Assembly (NCBI GenBank): GCA_017509985.1
Contig: JAFWOE010000006.1
Span: 1-64,000, forward strand
Direction: 5' to 3'
Origin: Lachnospiraceae bacterium
GTDB lineage: Bacteria; Bacillota; Clostridia; Lachnospirales; Lachnospiraceae
DNA length: 64,000 bases
Shown here in pieces: positions 53,932 to 63,525 of this stretch (positions are counted from its first letter, which is position 1; each line of letters starts with the position of its first letter). The notes beneath the pieces are model-generated. The model was given only the letters and a program-made list of their open reading frames with translations. It had not been told where the DNA came from and made no database searches. Made by a program: the position numbers and the translations under genes.

Positions 53932-53952
53932 GATTTGAGGTGACAGGCGTTC

Positions 53953-54861
53953 ATGTCAGGAATTCAGAACCTCAAAAACAGAATAAAAGGCGTCAATGAT
54001 ACCGGCAAGATCACGAATGCCATGTATCTGATCGCTTCGACCAAACTCCAGAAGGCCAGAAAAGAACTGGAAGCGACCCGGCCTTATTTCAATACGCTCA
54101 GGAGCGGTATCCGGAGGCTCTTCCAGTCCCCGGAAAAACTGGACAGCCCGTATTTCTTCAACGGCAGCAGGAAAGACACGATCCCGGATGATTCCTACGG
54201 CATTCTGGTAATCACTGCCGACAAGGGCATGGCCGGAGCCTACAACTCCAGCATAATCAAACAGACGGAATGGCTTTACAACCGCCATCCGTCCTCCAAA
54301 CTTTTTGTAGTGGGCGAATTCGGGAGAAAGGCACTGGAAGCGAAAAACATCCCGTTTGAAGAAGACTTTTTCTACACTTCCCAGCGTCCGACCATTAAAT
54401 CTTCCCGTGAGATCGCCTACCGGCTGCTGGATCTTTATGAAAGCAATCAGGTAGACCGGCTGTATATCATTTATACCGATATGAAATCCGCCATGATCGA
54501 AGAGCCGATCATCGACCTGATCATGCCGTTTACGAAAGAGGATTTTGATATCGACGGCGACGGCATTCCCGACCCGGCTCCTCCTTTTGAGTTTATCCCT
54601 TCACCCGAAAAGGTTTTACGATACATCGTTTACAGTTACGTAACCGGCTTTATCTATTCCGCCCTGGTCGACAGCTTCTGCAGCGAGCAGTATGCCCGAA
54701 TGACGGCTATGAGCTCCGCAAACGACAATGCCCGGAACATAGCGGCCGAACTGCAGATGCAGTACAACCGCATGCGGCAGGGTGAGATCACCAACGAAAT
54801 AATCGAAGTCTCCGCCGGAGCAAAAGCCCAGGCGCTTCACAAAAAAAAGGAGAATGCATAA
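53953..54861 (+). CDS. atpG: ATP synthase subunit gamma
   Basis: 302 residues. Typical N-terminal helix (IQNLKNRIKGVNDTGKITNAM) and C-terminal helix (ARMTAMSSANDNA) that form the rotating shaft. The middle Rossmann-like part has ITADKGMAGAYN. An insert near residue 200 reads DIDGDGIPD, a calcium-loop-like sequence not expected in gamma. It follows the delta-alpha gene by 21 bp. Confidence 0.95.
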   Translation: MSGIQNLKNRIKGVNDTGKITNAMYLIASTKLQKARKELEATRPYFNTLRSGIRRLFQSPEKLDSPYFFNGSRKDTIPDDSYGILVITADKGMAGAYNSSIIKQTEWLYNRHPSSKLFVVGEFGRKALEAKNIPFEEDFFYTSQRPTIKSSREIAYRLLDLYESNQVDRLYIIYTDMKSAMIEEPIIDLIMPFTKEDFDIDGDGIPDPAPPFEFIPSPEKVLRYIVYSYVTGFIYSALVDSFCSEQYARMTAMSSANDNARNIAAELQMQYNRMRQGEITNEIIEVSAGAKAQALHKKKENA

Positions 54862-56253
<1,392 letters not shown>

Positions 56254-56277
56254 GACCCTCACCGGAGTTTTGAGCGT

Positions 56278-56697
56278 ATGAATACTTTTCCCTTAAAGAT
56301 ATATGCTTCGAACCATATCGTTTTTGAAGGCGAATGCGAATCCCTGGTCGTTCCGATCACCAACGGGCAGTTTGGTGTCCTGGCCAATCATGAAAACGTG
56401 GTATGCGCGGTAACTGCAGGTATGCTGATGTACCGGGAACCCGGGGGCGAAAATCAGTACGCCTCCATTTCCGACGGCATCATGTTTATCGAAGACAACC
56501 ATGTCTACCTTCTGGGAACGGCGATCGAAAAAGCGGAAGAAATCGATCTGGCCCGGTCTGAACAGGATGAACTGGAAGCCGAGGAAATGCTGAAGCTGAA
56601 CCGAAGCAAGGTCGAATACATCGCCGCAAAAGCCATGATGGCCAGAAACGCCAACCGCATCCGCGTCCGGAAACTGTACGGACGGGAACCGAAATAG
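56278..56697 (+). CDS. atpC: ATP synthase subunit epsilon
   Basis: 139 residues: N-terminal beta sandwich (FPLKIYASNHIVFEGECESL) and a C-terminal helical hairpin (~90-135) that can inhibit the rotor. Last of the F1 genes. Confidence 0.94.
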   Translation: MNTFPLKIYASNHIVFEGECESLVVPITNGQFGVLANHENVVCAVTAGMLMYREPGGENQYASISDGIMFIEDNHVYLLGTAIEKAEEIDLARSEQDELEAEEMLKLNRSKVEYIAAKAMMARNANRIRVRKLYGREPK

Positions 56698-56709
56698 CAG
56701 AAATTACGC

Positions 56710-57510
56710 ATGAAAGCAGTAATCAACTCCTTTTTCCATTTTAATATCGTCGACTCACTCATCATCGTCGCCGTCAGTTTTGTCTTCTATCTTCTTGTGA
56801 AGAAACTGCTTCTGGACAATCTGCGGATCGCGAAGGTCGACAAACGGATAAACCAGAAAGGCAAGACCTATATCGCGGCGATCACCAGCCTGATCAAGAC
56901 CGCTTTTGTCGTCATAACGACACTGATCCTGCTGCAGGCCAACGGCGTCCATGTGACTTCCATGCTGGCCGGACTGGGAATTGCTTCCGCCATCGTCGGT
57001 CTCGCGCTTCAGGATGCGCTGAAGGATTTTATCCGCGGCCTGAATCTTCTGTCTGACGAGTATTTCAATGTCGGGGACGTCATTGAGGTCAACGGGACCA
57101 AAGGCGTCGTCACCGAGTTCGGCCTGCGCACGACAAAAATCCGGGAACTTATTACCGGCAACACCATCTCCCTTGCCAACCGGAATATGGAAAGCGTGTC
57201 CGTGGATGCCGGCAATATCCATCTGAACATTCCTTTCTCCTACGAAATTCCGGTCGACCGGGCGGAAAAGCTTCTTGAAGAAGCGCTCCGCCGAATCGGG
57301 GAGCAGGATCATGTATCCTCTGCCCGTTACCTGGGGCTGAACAATCTGAGCGATTCTTCCATGGACTATCTCATTGAGGTGCGCGGGACGCCCGCAGAAC
57401 AGCTCCGCATCCGGAGACGCGCCCTCGGTACCATCATGCAGGTTTTTGAAGAGAACCTCGTCAAAGTCCCCTACCCGCAGCTGGATGTGCACACGGACAG
57501 CCAAAACTGA
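56710..57510 (+). CDS. MscS-family mechanosensitive channel
   Basis: 266 residues. Two short membrane helices, then the pore-lining TM3-type stretch (GLGIASAIVGLALQDALKDF, ~97-116) and the beta domain (DEYFNVGDVIEVNGTKG). It is the compact MscS type, a safety valve against turgor. It starts 12 bp after atpC, so it is probably co-transcribed with the ATP synthase. Confidence 0.92.
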   Translation: MKAVINSFFHFNIVDSLIIVAVSFVFYLLVKKLLLDNLRIAKVDKRINQKGKTYIAAITSLIKTAFVVITTLILLQANGVHVTSMLAGLGIASAIVGLALQDALKDFIRGLNLLSDEYFNVGDVIEVNGTKGVVTEFGLRTTKIRELITGNTISLANRNMESVSVDAGNIHLNIPFSYEIPVDRAEKLLEEALRRIGEQDHVSSARYLGLNNLSDSSMDYLIEVRGTPAEQLRIRRRALGTIMQVFEENLVKVPYPQLDVHTDSQN

Positions 57511-57615
57511 CCGCTCCTGCATTTTCTGCCCCGATTTCACTCTCTGCGGGCCGGAACCGCAAGGTTATGTCTACGTGAGATAAATGTTATATTCAAAATA
57601 ACTTCTTTTGTAAGA

Positions 57616-57648
57616 AAGACCGGCTGTTTTGCCGGCCTTTTAGGTTGC
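57616..57648 (+). terminator. Probable terminator of the ATP synthase operon
   Basis: CCGGC-TGTTTT-GCCGG stem (57620-57635) with short extensions, followed by CCTTTTAGGTTGCTTTTT. The stem is short, so partial readthrough is possible. Confidence 0.55.
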
Positions 57649-57673
57649 TTTTTATCCGAGGATTGTCTATATT
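57645..57673 (+). promoter_or_regulatory. Candidate promoter of the cupin-thiolase operon
   Basis: Plus strand: TTGCTT (57645-57650), 17-bp spacer, TATATT (57668-57673). The -35 is weak. Confidence 0.45.
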
Positions 57674-57752
57674 ATAACAAGGTAATAAAGCGGGGATTTT
57701 CCTGCAGTTAATTATTAATTCTCTTTTTTGAAGAGAAGAAAGGACGTGTATT

Positions 57753-58118
57753 ATGAGTTACAAAGTTACAATGAAAAACGAAGCTTATCGCTACGAAGCA
57801 CCGGGCCATTATGATGTCCTTACCACAAGGCTTCATGATCCGCAGGATGTCAATGACGGAACGATCGTAATGGGTCTTTCCCATTTCCTTCCGAACGGCG
57901 GCGCAAACATGGCTGCAGCTAATTTTGAAATGGTTTACTTTATCAAAGAAGGTGAAATGACCGTTACCCTCAAGAACGAAGACGGAACCGAATCCGATTA
58001 CGTTCTTACTGCCGGCGACAGCGTTCACTTCGGCAAGGGCACAGAGAGAGCCTGCAAGAACACCGGCTGTGTTGCCGCACAGATGCTCGTTATTATGATC
58101 AAGCCCCTGGCTAAATAA
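57753..58118 (+). CDS. Cupin-domain protein
   Basis: 121 residues, single cupin barrel: N-terminal strands, FEMVYFIKEGEMTVTL (motif 1 region), then AGDSVHFGKGTERACKNTG (motif 2 region). Few His are present, so metal binding is uncertain. It probably assists the following acyl-CoA operon, but its substrate is unknown. AGGACG precedes the ATG. Confidence 0.75.
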   Translation: MSYKVTMKNEAYRYEAPGHYDVLTTRLHDPQDVNDGTIVMGLSHFLPNGGANMAAANFEMVYFIKEGEMTVTLKNEDGTESDYVLTAGDSVHFGKGTERACKNTGCVAAQMLVIMIKPLAK

Positions 58119-58149
58119 TCGTAAGAAGTTTTAGGAGGATAAGTATACA

Positions 58150-59403
58150 ATGGATAACAGAGACGTAGTAATTCTTGATGGTTGCCGTACAGCGGTAGGA
58201 AGCATGGGCGGAACTCTTAAGAACACACCTGCTGTAGACCTTGCAACAGTAGTCCTTAAAGCTACTGTAGAACGTACCGGTATCGATCCGGCAGAAATCG
58301 ACGACGTCATCCTCGGACAGTGCCGCCAGACATCCGACGAACCGAATATCGCACGTGTCGCAGCCCTTCAGGCAGGCATTCCCGATACCGTTCCGGCATA
58401 CACCACCATGCGTCAGTGTGCATCCGGCATGACAGCCGTACATAACGCATACGCTGCAATCAAGGCAGGAGTCAATGACCTTGTCCTTGCAGGCGGAACC
58501 GAGTCCATGTCCCGCGGCGTCTTCTACATCAGAAACGCCCGTTACGGCGTAGGCACAGGCAATACCGAGCTTGTTGACGCCATAACCGAAGGTCAGTTCC
58601 GTTCACAGCCTCAGGAAGTTTACGGTTCCTACAACATGGGCGCTACCGCAGAGAACGTTGCTCTTGAATACGGCATCACCCGTGAAGAGCAGGATGCGTT
58701 CTCCTTCTCCAGCCAGCAGAAGGCCATTGCAGCCATCGACGAAGGCAAATTCAAGGATGAGATCATCCCGGTAGTTATTCCCCTGAGAAAAGGCGATCCC
58801 ATCGTATTCGATACCGACGAATTCCCGAGAAGAGACACAAGTCTCGAGAAGATGGCTAAACTGAAACCCTGCTTCAACATCGTACGCGACGAAAAAGGCC
58901 GTGTATTCAACACCAAAGAGCTCACCGGTACCGTTACCGCCGCAAGTTCTTCAGGCCGTAACGACGGTGCTTCCGTCCTTATGCTCGCTTCCGCTGAGAA
59001 AGCTGCCGAGCTCGGCGTAAAACCGTTAGCTAAGATCATCGGTATCGGAACCGCAGGCTGCGATCCCAGATTCATGGGCATGGGCCCGATCTACGCTACC
59101 CCGAAAGCACTCAAGATGGCCGGACTTACTCTCGACGACATCGGCCTTATCGAGCTTAACGAAGCTTTTGCTGCCCAGGCTCTGATCTGCATCAAGAAAC
59201 TCGGCCTGGAAGACAGAATGGATATCATCAATGTAAACGGCGGCGCTGTTGCACTCGGACACCCGGTAGGATCTTCAGGATCCCGTATCATCGTTACTCT
59301 CGTAAACGAAATGAAACGCCGCGGCGTTAAGTACGGTCTTGCCACCCTCTGCATCGCAGGCGGTATGGGACAGGCTGCAGTCGTTGAACTTCTGGAGGAT
59401 TGA
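58150..59403 (+). CDS. Acetyl-CoA acetyltransferase (thiolase)
   Basis: 417 residues. Catalytic Cys in [10 protein letters not shown] (~90), then [17 protein letters not shown] with the His, and [11 protein letters not shown] with the second Cys near the C-terminus. All three active-site residues are present. It either condenses two acetyl-CoA or cleaves acetoacetyl-CoA. Second gene of an operon with a dehydrogenase and a CoA-transferase. AGGAGG precedes the ATG. Confidence 0.93.
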   Translation: MDNRDVVILDGCRTAVGSMGGTLKNTPAVDLATVVLKATVERTGIDPAEIDDVILGQCRQTSDEPNIARVAALQAGIPDTVPAYTTMRQCASGMTAVHNAYAAIKAGVNDLVLAGGTESMSRGVFYIRNARYGVGTGNTELVDAITEGQFRSQPQEVYGSYNMGATAENVALEYGITREEQDAFSFSSQQKAIAAIDEGKFKDEIIPVVIPLRKGDPIVFDTDEFPRRDTSLEKMAKLKPCFNIVRDEKGRVFNTKELTGTVTAASSSGRNDGASVLMLASAEKAAELGVKPLAKIIGIGTAGCDPRFMGMGPIYATPKALKMAGLTLDDIGLIELNEAFAAQALICIKKLGLEDRMDIINVNGGAVALGHPVGSSGSRIIVTLVNEMKRRGVKYGLATLCIAGGMGQAAVVELLED

Positions 59404-59408
59404 TCTAT

Positions 59409-60374
59409 ATGAAAACAATCGACGATATTAAAAAGATCGCGGTCCTGGGCGCCGGCACAATGGGCCCCGGAATCGCACAGACCTATGCTATGGGCGGTTA
59501 CGAAGTAACCATGTGGACCCGCTCGGAAGCTACAAGGGAAAAGGCTAAGGCTGCGCTCCATGCTTCCCTTATCACCTTCGCGGAAGAAGGCGAGATCGAA
59601 GCCGACAAAGTCGAAGAGATCTACAGCCACGTAAACTTCAAGCTTACTGTTGAAGAAGCGATCGAAGGCGCGGACATGATCCAGGAAACGATCGTTGAGA
59701 ACAAAGACGCGAAAGTCGCTCTTTACGAGCAGATCGCCGCAGTCGTTGAACCCGACGTTATCATCGCTTCCAACACATCCGCAATGAACATCTTCGAAGT
59801 TGTTCCGGAGAAGCTCCTTCCGCAGATGATCATCGCTCACTGGTATGCTCCGCCCCAGCTGATCCCGCTCGTAGAAGTCGTTAAGAGCGAGCAGGCTCCG
59901 CAGGAGTATGCCGATATCGCAGTTACCCTTCTGAACAACTGCGGCAAAACCGCTGTTCTTATGAAGAAATTCATCAAGGGCTATATCGTTAACCGTCTCC
60001 AGCAGTGCCTCAACCGTGAAGTATTCTACCTCATGGACAATGGCTACTGTGATGCGGAAGCGATCGACCTTGCTGCAAAAGCATCCTTTATTCCGAGAGC
60101 ATGCGTTCTCGGCCTCTGCAAGAGAGCGGACTTCGGCGGACTGGATATGACGGCAAACAACTACAAGAACAAGTCCTACACCATGCCGGAACACGGCGAT
60201 GAGATGCCGAAAGTACTGGCTGAACATGTTGAAGCCGGTGAACTCGGAATCAAGACCGGGAAAGGTTTTTATGACTATACCGGCGTAGATCTTGACGAAC
60301 TCAAGGCCAAGAGAGACAAACAGCTGTTTGAAGTATTCCGCCTTGAAAAGAAATTCCTCAACGATCCGGTATAA
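59409..60374 (+). CDS. 3-hydroxyacyl-CoA dehydrogenase-type dehydrogenase (lambda-crystallin/carnitine DH-like)
   Basis: 321 residues from ATG 59409 (GGAGG at the end of the thiolase gene). NAD loop [15 protein letters not shown], catalytic His-Glu in [18 protein letters not shown] and Asn in VNRLQQC. The PPxLIPLVE pattern is like L-gulonate and L-carnitine dehydrogenases, which act on free hydroxy acids, more than the HFFNPxPxMKLVE of 3-hydroxybutyryl-CoA dehydrogenases. Length (~320) also fits that group. So it may oxidise a free 3-hydroxy acid rather than a CoA ester. Confidence 0.88.
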   Translation: MKTIDDIKKIAVLGAGTMGPGIAQTYAMGGYEVTMWTRSEATREKAKAALHASLITFAEEGEIEADKVEEIYSHVNFKLTVEEAIEGADMIQETIVENKDAKVALYEQIAAVVEPDVIIASNTSAMNIFEVVPEKLLPQMIIAHWYAPPQLIPLVEVVKSEQAPQEYADIAVTLLNNCGKTAVLMKKFIKGYIVNRLQQCLNREVFYLMDNGYCDAEAIDLAAKASFIPRACVLGLCKRADFGGLDMTANNYKNKSYTMPEHGDEMPKVLAEHVEAGELGIKTGKGFYDYTGVDLDELKAKRDKQLFEVFRLEKKFLNDPV

Positions 60375-60398
60375 TCAGAAAGAAAGGTACTGACTCAA

Positions 60399-61073
60399 AT
60401 GAAATCAAAAGTAGTAACAATCAAAGAGGCAATGGAGCATTGCTACGACGGCATGACCGTTATGCTCCCGGGATTCGTTAACTGCGGCGTTCCGGAGACC
60501 CTTATCGAAGCTCTTATTGAATACGGTATTAAAGACCTCGATGTTATCTCAAACAATACTTCAGTAAAGGGCCGCGGCATCGGACTCCTTGTACATGAGA
60601 ACCGCATCAAGCACATCACCTGCACCCATATCGGAAACAACACCGAGACAGTTGAGAAGGTTGTCAACAAGGAAATCGACGTTACCTTCACACCCCAGGG
60701 AACCCTTTGCGAACGCATGCGTGCCGGCGGCGCCGGCCTCGGCGGAGTTCTTACCCCCACAGGCCTCGGCACTCCCATGGAAGAGGGAAAACCCGTTATC
60801 GAAGTGGACGGCAAGCTCTACATCCTTGAAAAGCCTCTTCATGCCAATGTAGCTCTTATCCATGCATGGAAGGCAGACAAGATGGGCAACCTCGTATACC
60901 GCCGTACAGCAAGGAACTTTAACCCCATCATGGCTACAGCAGCGGATTTCGTAATCGTGGAAGCTGAAGAGATCGTAGAAGTAGGCGATCTTGATCCCGA
61001 TGTTATCCATACACCCGGCTGCCTTGTAGATATGATCGTTCAGGGCAGGCCCACAGAAGAAGGCCATAAATAA
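60399..61073 (+). CDS. CoA-transferase subunit A
   Basis: 224 residues. Family I CoA-transferase alpha-type subunit: VMLPGFVNCGVPETLI at the start (in place of the usual GGFGLCG-type motif), then VTFTPQGTLCERMRAGGAG and AWKADKMGNLVYRRTARNF. Together with subunit B it moves CoA between an acyl-CoA and an acid such as acetoacetate or butyrate. 24 bp after the dehydrogenase. Confidence 0.92.
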   Translation: MKSKVVTIKEAMEHCYDGMTVMLPGFVNCGVPETLIEALIEYGIKDLDVISNNTSVKGRGIGLLVHENRIKHITCTHIGNNTETVEKVVNKEIDVTFTPQGTLCERMRAGGAGLGGVLTPTGLGTPMEEGKPVIEVDGKLYILEKPLHANVALIHAWKADKMGNLVYRRTARNFNPIMATAADFVIVEAEEIVEVGDLDPDVIHTPGCLVDMIVQGRPTEEGHK

Positions 61074-61088
61074 GGAGGTTAAAGACAG

Positions 61089-61748
61089 ATGAAACCGAAA
61101 GAGATAATTACCAGAAGAGCTGCAAAATTATTCAAGGACGGCGATGTCGTTAACCTCGGTATCGGAATGCCCACAATGATCATGCAGTATATCCCGGAAG
61201 ATATTGACGTATGGTTCGACTCCGAAAACGGAGTGCTCGGACTGACAGCCGCTCCGGAGAATGAAGAAGACCTTGACTTCAACCTTGTTGATGCAGGAGG
61301 TATTCCCGGAGGAATCAGAGTCGGCGGTTCAACCTTCTCCAGCTTTGATTCATTTGGCCTGATCCGCGGCGGTCATGTAGACTATACCGTTCTCGGCGCT
61401 TATGAAGTCGACCAGTATGGCAGCCTTGCCAACTGGATGATCCCGGGCGCTACCTGCGCAGGCATGGGCGGAGCCATGGACCTTGTAACCGGTTCCAAAA
61501 ACGTTGTAGTCGTAACGACCCAGACAAACAAGGCCGGTGAGCCGAAAGTCGTTAAAAAGACGATCCTTCCCCTTACCGGAAAGCGTGTCGTAACCCATAT
61601 CATTACCGATATGGCATTCTTCCGTGTCGTACCTGAAGGCCTTCTTCTTGAAGAAGTCGCTCCCGGAGTTAAGGTGGAAGATGTCCTGGCACTTACTGAT
61701 GCAGACGTTATCGTTGCGGATGATGTGCACGAAATGGATCTTTCATAA
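61089..61748 (+). CDS. CoA-transferase subunit B
   Basis: 219 residues. The catalytic Glu lies in DSENGVLG (~47-54); GGVDYTVLGAYEVDQYG-like text and GAMDLVTGSKNVVV follow. Partner of subunit A, 15 bp apart. Ends the operon before a terminator. Confidence 0.93.
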   Translation: MKPKEIITRRAAKLFKDGDVVNLGIGMPTMIMQYIPEDIDVWFDSENGVLGLTAAPENEEDLDFNLVDAGGIPGGIRVGGSTFSSFDSFGLIRGGHVDYTVLGAYEVDQYGSLANWMIPGATCAGMGGAMDLVTGSKNVVVVTTQTNKAGEPKVVKKTILPLTGKRVVTHIITDMAFFRVVPEGLLLEEVAPGVKVEDVLALTDADVIVADDVHEMDLS

Positions 61749-61769
61749 TCAATACTCATACACGTCAAG

Positions 61770-61800
61770 CGCCGCCGGAGAGATCCGGCGGCGTTTCTTT
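61770..61800 (+). terminator. Terminator of the CoA-transferase operon
   Basis: Perfect 10-bp stem CGCCGCCGGA/TCCGGCGGCG with a GAGA loop (61770-61793), then TTTCTTT. Confidence 0.9.
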
Positions 61801-61883
61801 GTTTTATGGCTTCCTGCATGGTTTTTATCACAAAGCCTCTATACTGTGCTGCTGTAAGCCGGCTGTCCCTGCCTCTGTCCTGT

Positions 61884-61912
61884 TTGACACCGGGTTTATA
61901 TGAGCGTATTAT
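61884..61912 (+). promoter_or_regulatory. Promoter of the cysteine desulfurase gene
   Basis: Plus strand: TTGACA (61884-61889), 17-bp spacer, TATTAT (61907-61912), about 25 bp before the start. Confidence 0.85.
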
Positions 61913-61939
61913 GTTTTAAAAATTCCAGGAGACTATTAT

Positions 61940-63160
61940 ATGAATCCATACCGAAAGGATTTTCCGATACTTGATGCCGCAGTCAAAGGCCGTCCTCTTG
62001 TATATCTTGACAACGCAGCCACCATGCAGATGCCGAAGCAGGTCATGGAAGCCATGATGAACCAGCAGAGCTGTTTTCACTCCAATGTTCACCGCGGCAT
62101 CCACTCCTTAAGCGAGCTGTCTACCAGGAGAATGGAGGAGGCCAGGGAGCATATCGCCGGTTTTATTGGAGCTGAAAGCGCTTCTGAAATAATATTCACC
62201 TCCGGCACGACCGCAGGGATCAATATGGCCGCAAGGTCTTTTATCGATACATTTCTGCAGCCCGGTGAAGAGATCATCTCCACGCAGATGGAGCATCATT
62301 CCAACTATCTTCCGTGGAGGGAAACCTCCCCCGAAAAACAGGGCGTTTTTCTCTCCTGTCCGATCGACCGGAACGGCGACCTGGACATGGATGCATTCTC
62401 GTCGCTGCTGTCACCCAGAACGCTTATCGTTGCGGTAACTTACGTATCCAATGTTACGGGGGCTGTCAATCCGGTTAAAGAGATCATAAAAAAGGCTCAT
62501 ATCGCAGGTGCTGCCGTCCTTCTGGACTGCGCCCAGGCCATGCGGCATGAAAAAATCGATGTCCGGGATCTGGACTGCGATTTCTGTGTCTTTTCCGGTC
62601 ACAAGATCGGCGGTCCCACCGGAACCGGCATTCTTTACGGCAAATCAGAAATGCTCGAACTTATGAAACCGGTCTTGTACGGAGGAGGTACCGTCAGAGA
62701 AGTTACCGACCGGGTGACCGCATATGAGGATGTGCCTTACCGATTCGAGGCAGGTACGCCCAACATCACCGGCATTATCGGTCTTGACGCCGCGGTATCT
62801 TATCTGGAAAATACCGGGATAGAAAACATTTCAGAAACAGAAAAGGAACTTCTTTCTTTAACGGAAGAGATCCTGGCCGCATCGGACCGTGTAAACATCC
62901 TCGGAAAGCCGAAAGAACGGGCCGGCGCGATAAGCTTTACCGTGGACGGACTGGGAAGCTTTGATGTGGCGAAGCTGCTTGATACACAGGGCATAGCCGT
63001 ACGTTCCGGCCACCACTGCGCAATGCCGCTTCATCAGGCTTACGGCATAGACGGCAGCGTAAGGATATCTCCGGCATTCTACAATACCCCGGAAGAAATC
63101 GGGCAGTTCGAAACCACGATGAAACGCATACTCGGCATGCAATGCACAATGCATAACTGA
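61940..63160 (+). CDS. Group II cysteine desulfurase (SufS/CsdA-like)
   Basis: 406 residues, PLP enzyme. YLDNAATMQMP at the start, EHHSNYLPW, PLP-Lys in FSGHKIGGPTG and catalytic Cys in VRSGHHCAMPL, the short SufS-type loop. It takes sulfur from cysteine for Fe-S or other thio-cofactors. It stands alone with its own promoter; no sufB/C/D or U lies within the window. The leader is only a few bases long and a clear ribosome site is absent (CAGGAG 8 bases upstream). Confidence 0.94.
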   Translation: MNPYRKDFPILDAAVKGRPLVYLDNAATMQMPKQVMEAMMNQQSCFHSNVHRGIHSLSELSTRRMEEAREHIAGFIGAESASEIIFTSGTTAGINMAARSFIDTFLQPGEEIISTQMEHHSNYLPWRETSPEKQGVFLSCPIDRNGDLDMDAFSSLLSPRTLIVAVTYVSNVTGAVNPVKEIIKKAHIAGAAVLLDCAQAMRHEKIDVRDLDCDFCVFSGHKIGGPTGTGILYGKSEMLELMKPVLYGGGTVREVTDRVTAYEDVPYRFEAGTPNITGIIGLDAAVSYLENTGIENISETEKELLSLTEEILAASDRVNILGKPKERAGAISFTVDGLGSFDVAKLLDTQGIAVRSGHHCAMPLHQAYGIDGSVRISPAFYNTPEEIGQFETTMKRILGMQCTMHN

Positions 63161-63187
63161 CGCACTGTTTTTCCGTCTCTCTGAGAA

Positions 63188-63256
63188 TTGACACGTCCCT
63201 GAAAGAACAGTTAAAATAAAGGCAGAATTAAACGAATCCGTTTCGTATCGTTTAAT
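63188..63256 (+). promoter_or_regulatory. Promoter and inverted repeat of the riboswitch-led gene
   Basis: Plus strand: perfect -35 TTGACA (63188-63193), 18-bp spacer, -10 TAAAAT (63212-63217). Just after the expected start is ATTAAACGA (63227-63235) facing TCGTTTAAT (63248-63256), which may be an operator or a 5' hairpin. Confidence 0.7.
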
Positions 63257-63272
63257 CCACAATATAATAAAA

Positions 63273-63502
63273 ATGCTTTCTGCGGCAATTCAGTTTGCGG
63301 CATGGAAGGGTAACCAGCCCCACGAGCAGGTCACTGTCGGGTACCGCTTCGGTACTCAAGTCAGATACATGGCAGAAAGCATCCGTCTATTCCAGTGCAA
63401 TAGATGCAGCAGCAGGATCCTTTTTTGCATTAGAGGGATTCGGCATCTTTAGGTCCTGCTGTACGCATATTTTGCCCGGAAAACGTTATTCCGGGTATTT
63501 TT
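63273..63502 (+). ncRNA. Structured leader, cobalamin-riboswitch-like, with terminator
   Basis: A long closing stem ATGCTTTCTGC/GCAGAAAGCAT (63273-63283, 63372-63382) encloses blocks in the order of cobalamin riboswitches: GGAA (63304), CACTGT (63332) and AAGTCAGATAC (63358) near the 3' side, plus a GTACCG/CGGTAC hairpin. A CAGCAGGA/TCCTGCTG hairpin follows (63409-63461), then a terminator, CCCGGAA/TTCCGGG (63475-63481, 63489-63495) with a U-rich tail ending ten bases before the AAGGAGG site. This order is that of a transcription-attenuating riboswitch. The family call rests on remembered consensus and lacks several standard helices. Confidence 0.6.
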
Positions 63503-63525
63503 ATTATAATCAAGGAGGAATTGTT

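Noticed and set aside
63273-63382. T-box riboswitch
   Set aside because: GGGTACCGC looks like part of a T-box antiterminator, but the full AGGGTGGNACCGCG bulge is absent and no amino-acid gene follows.
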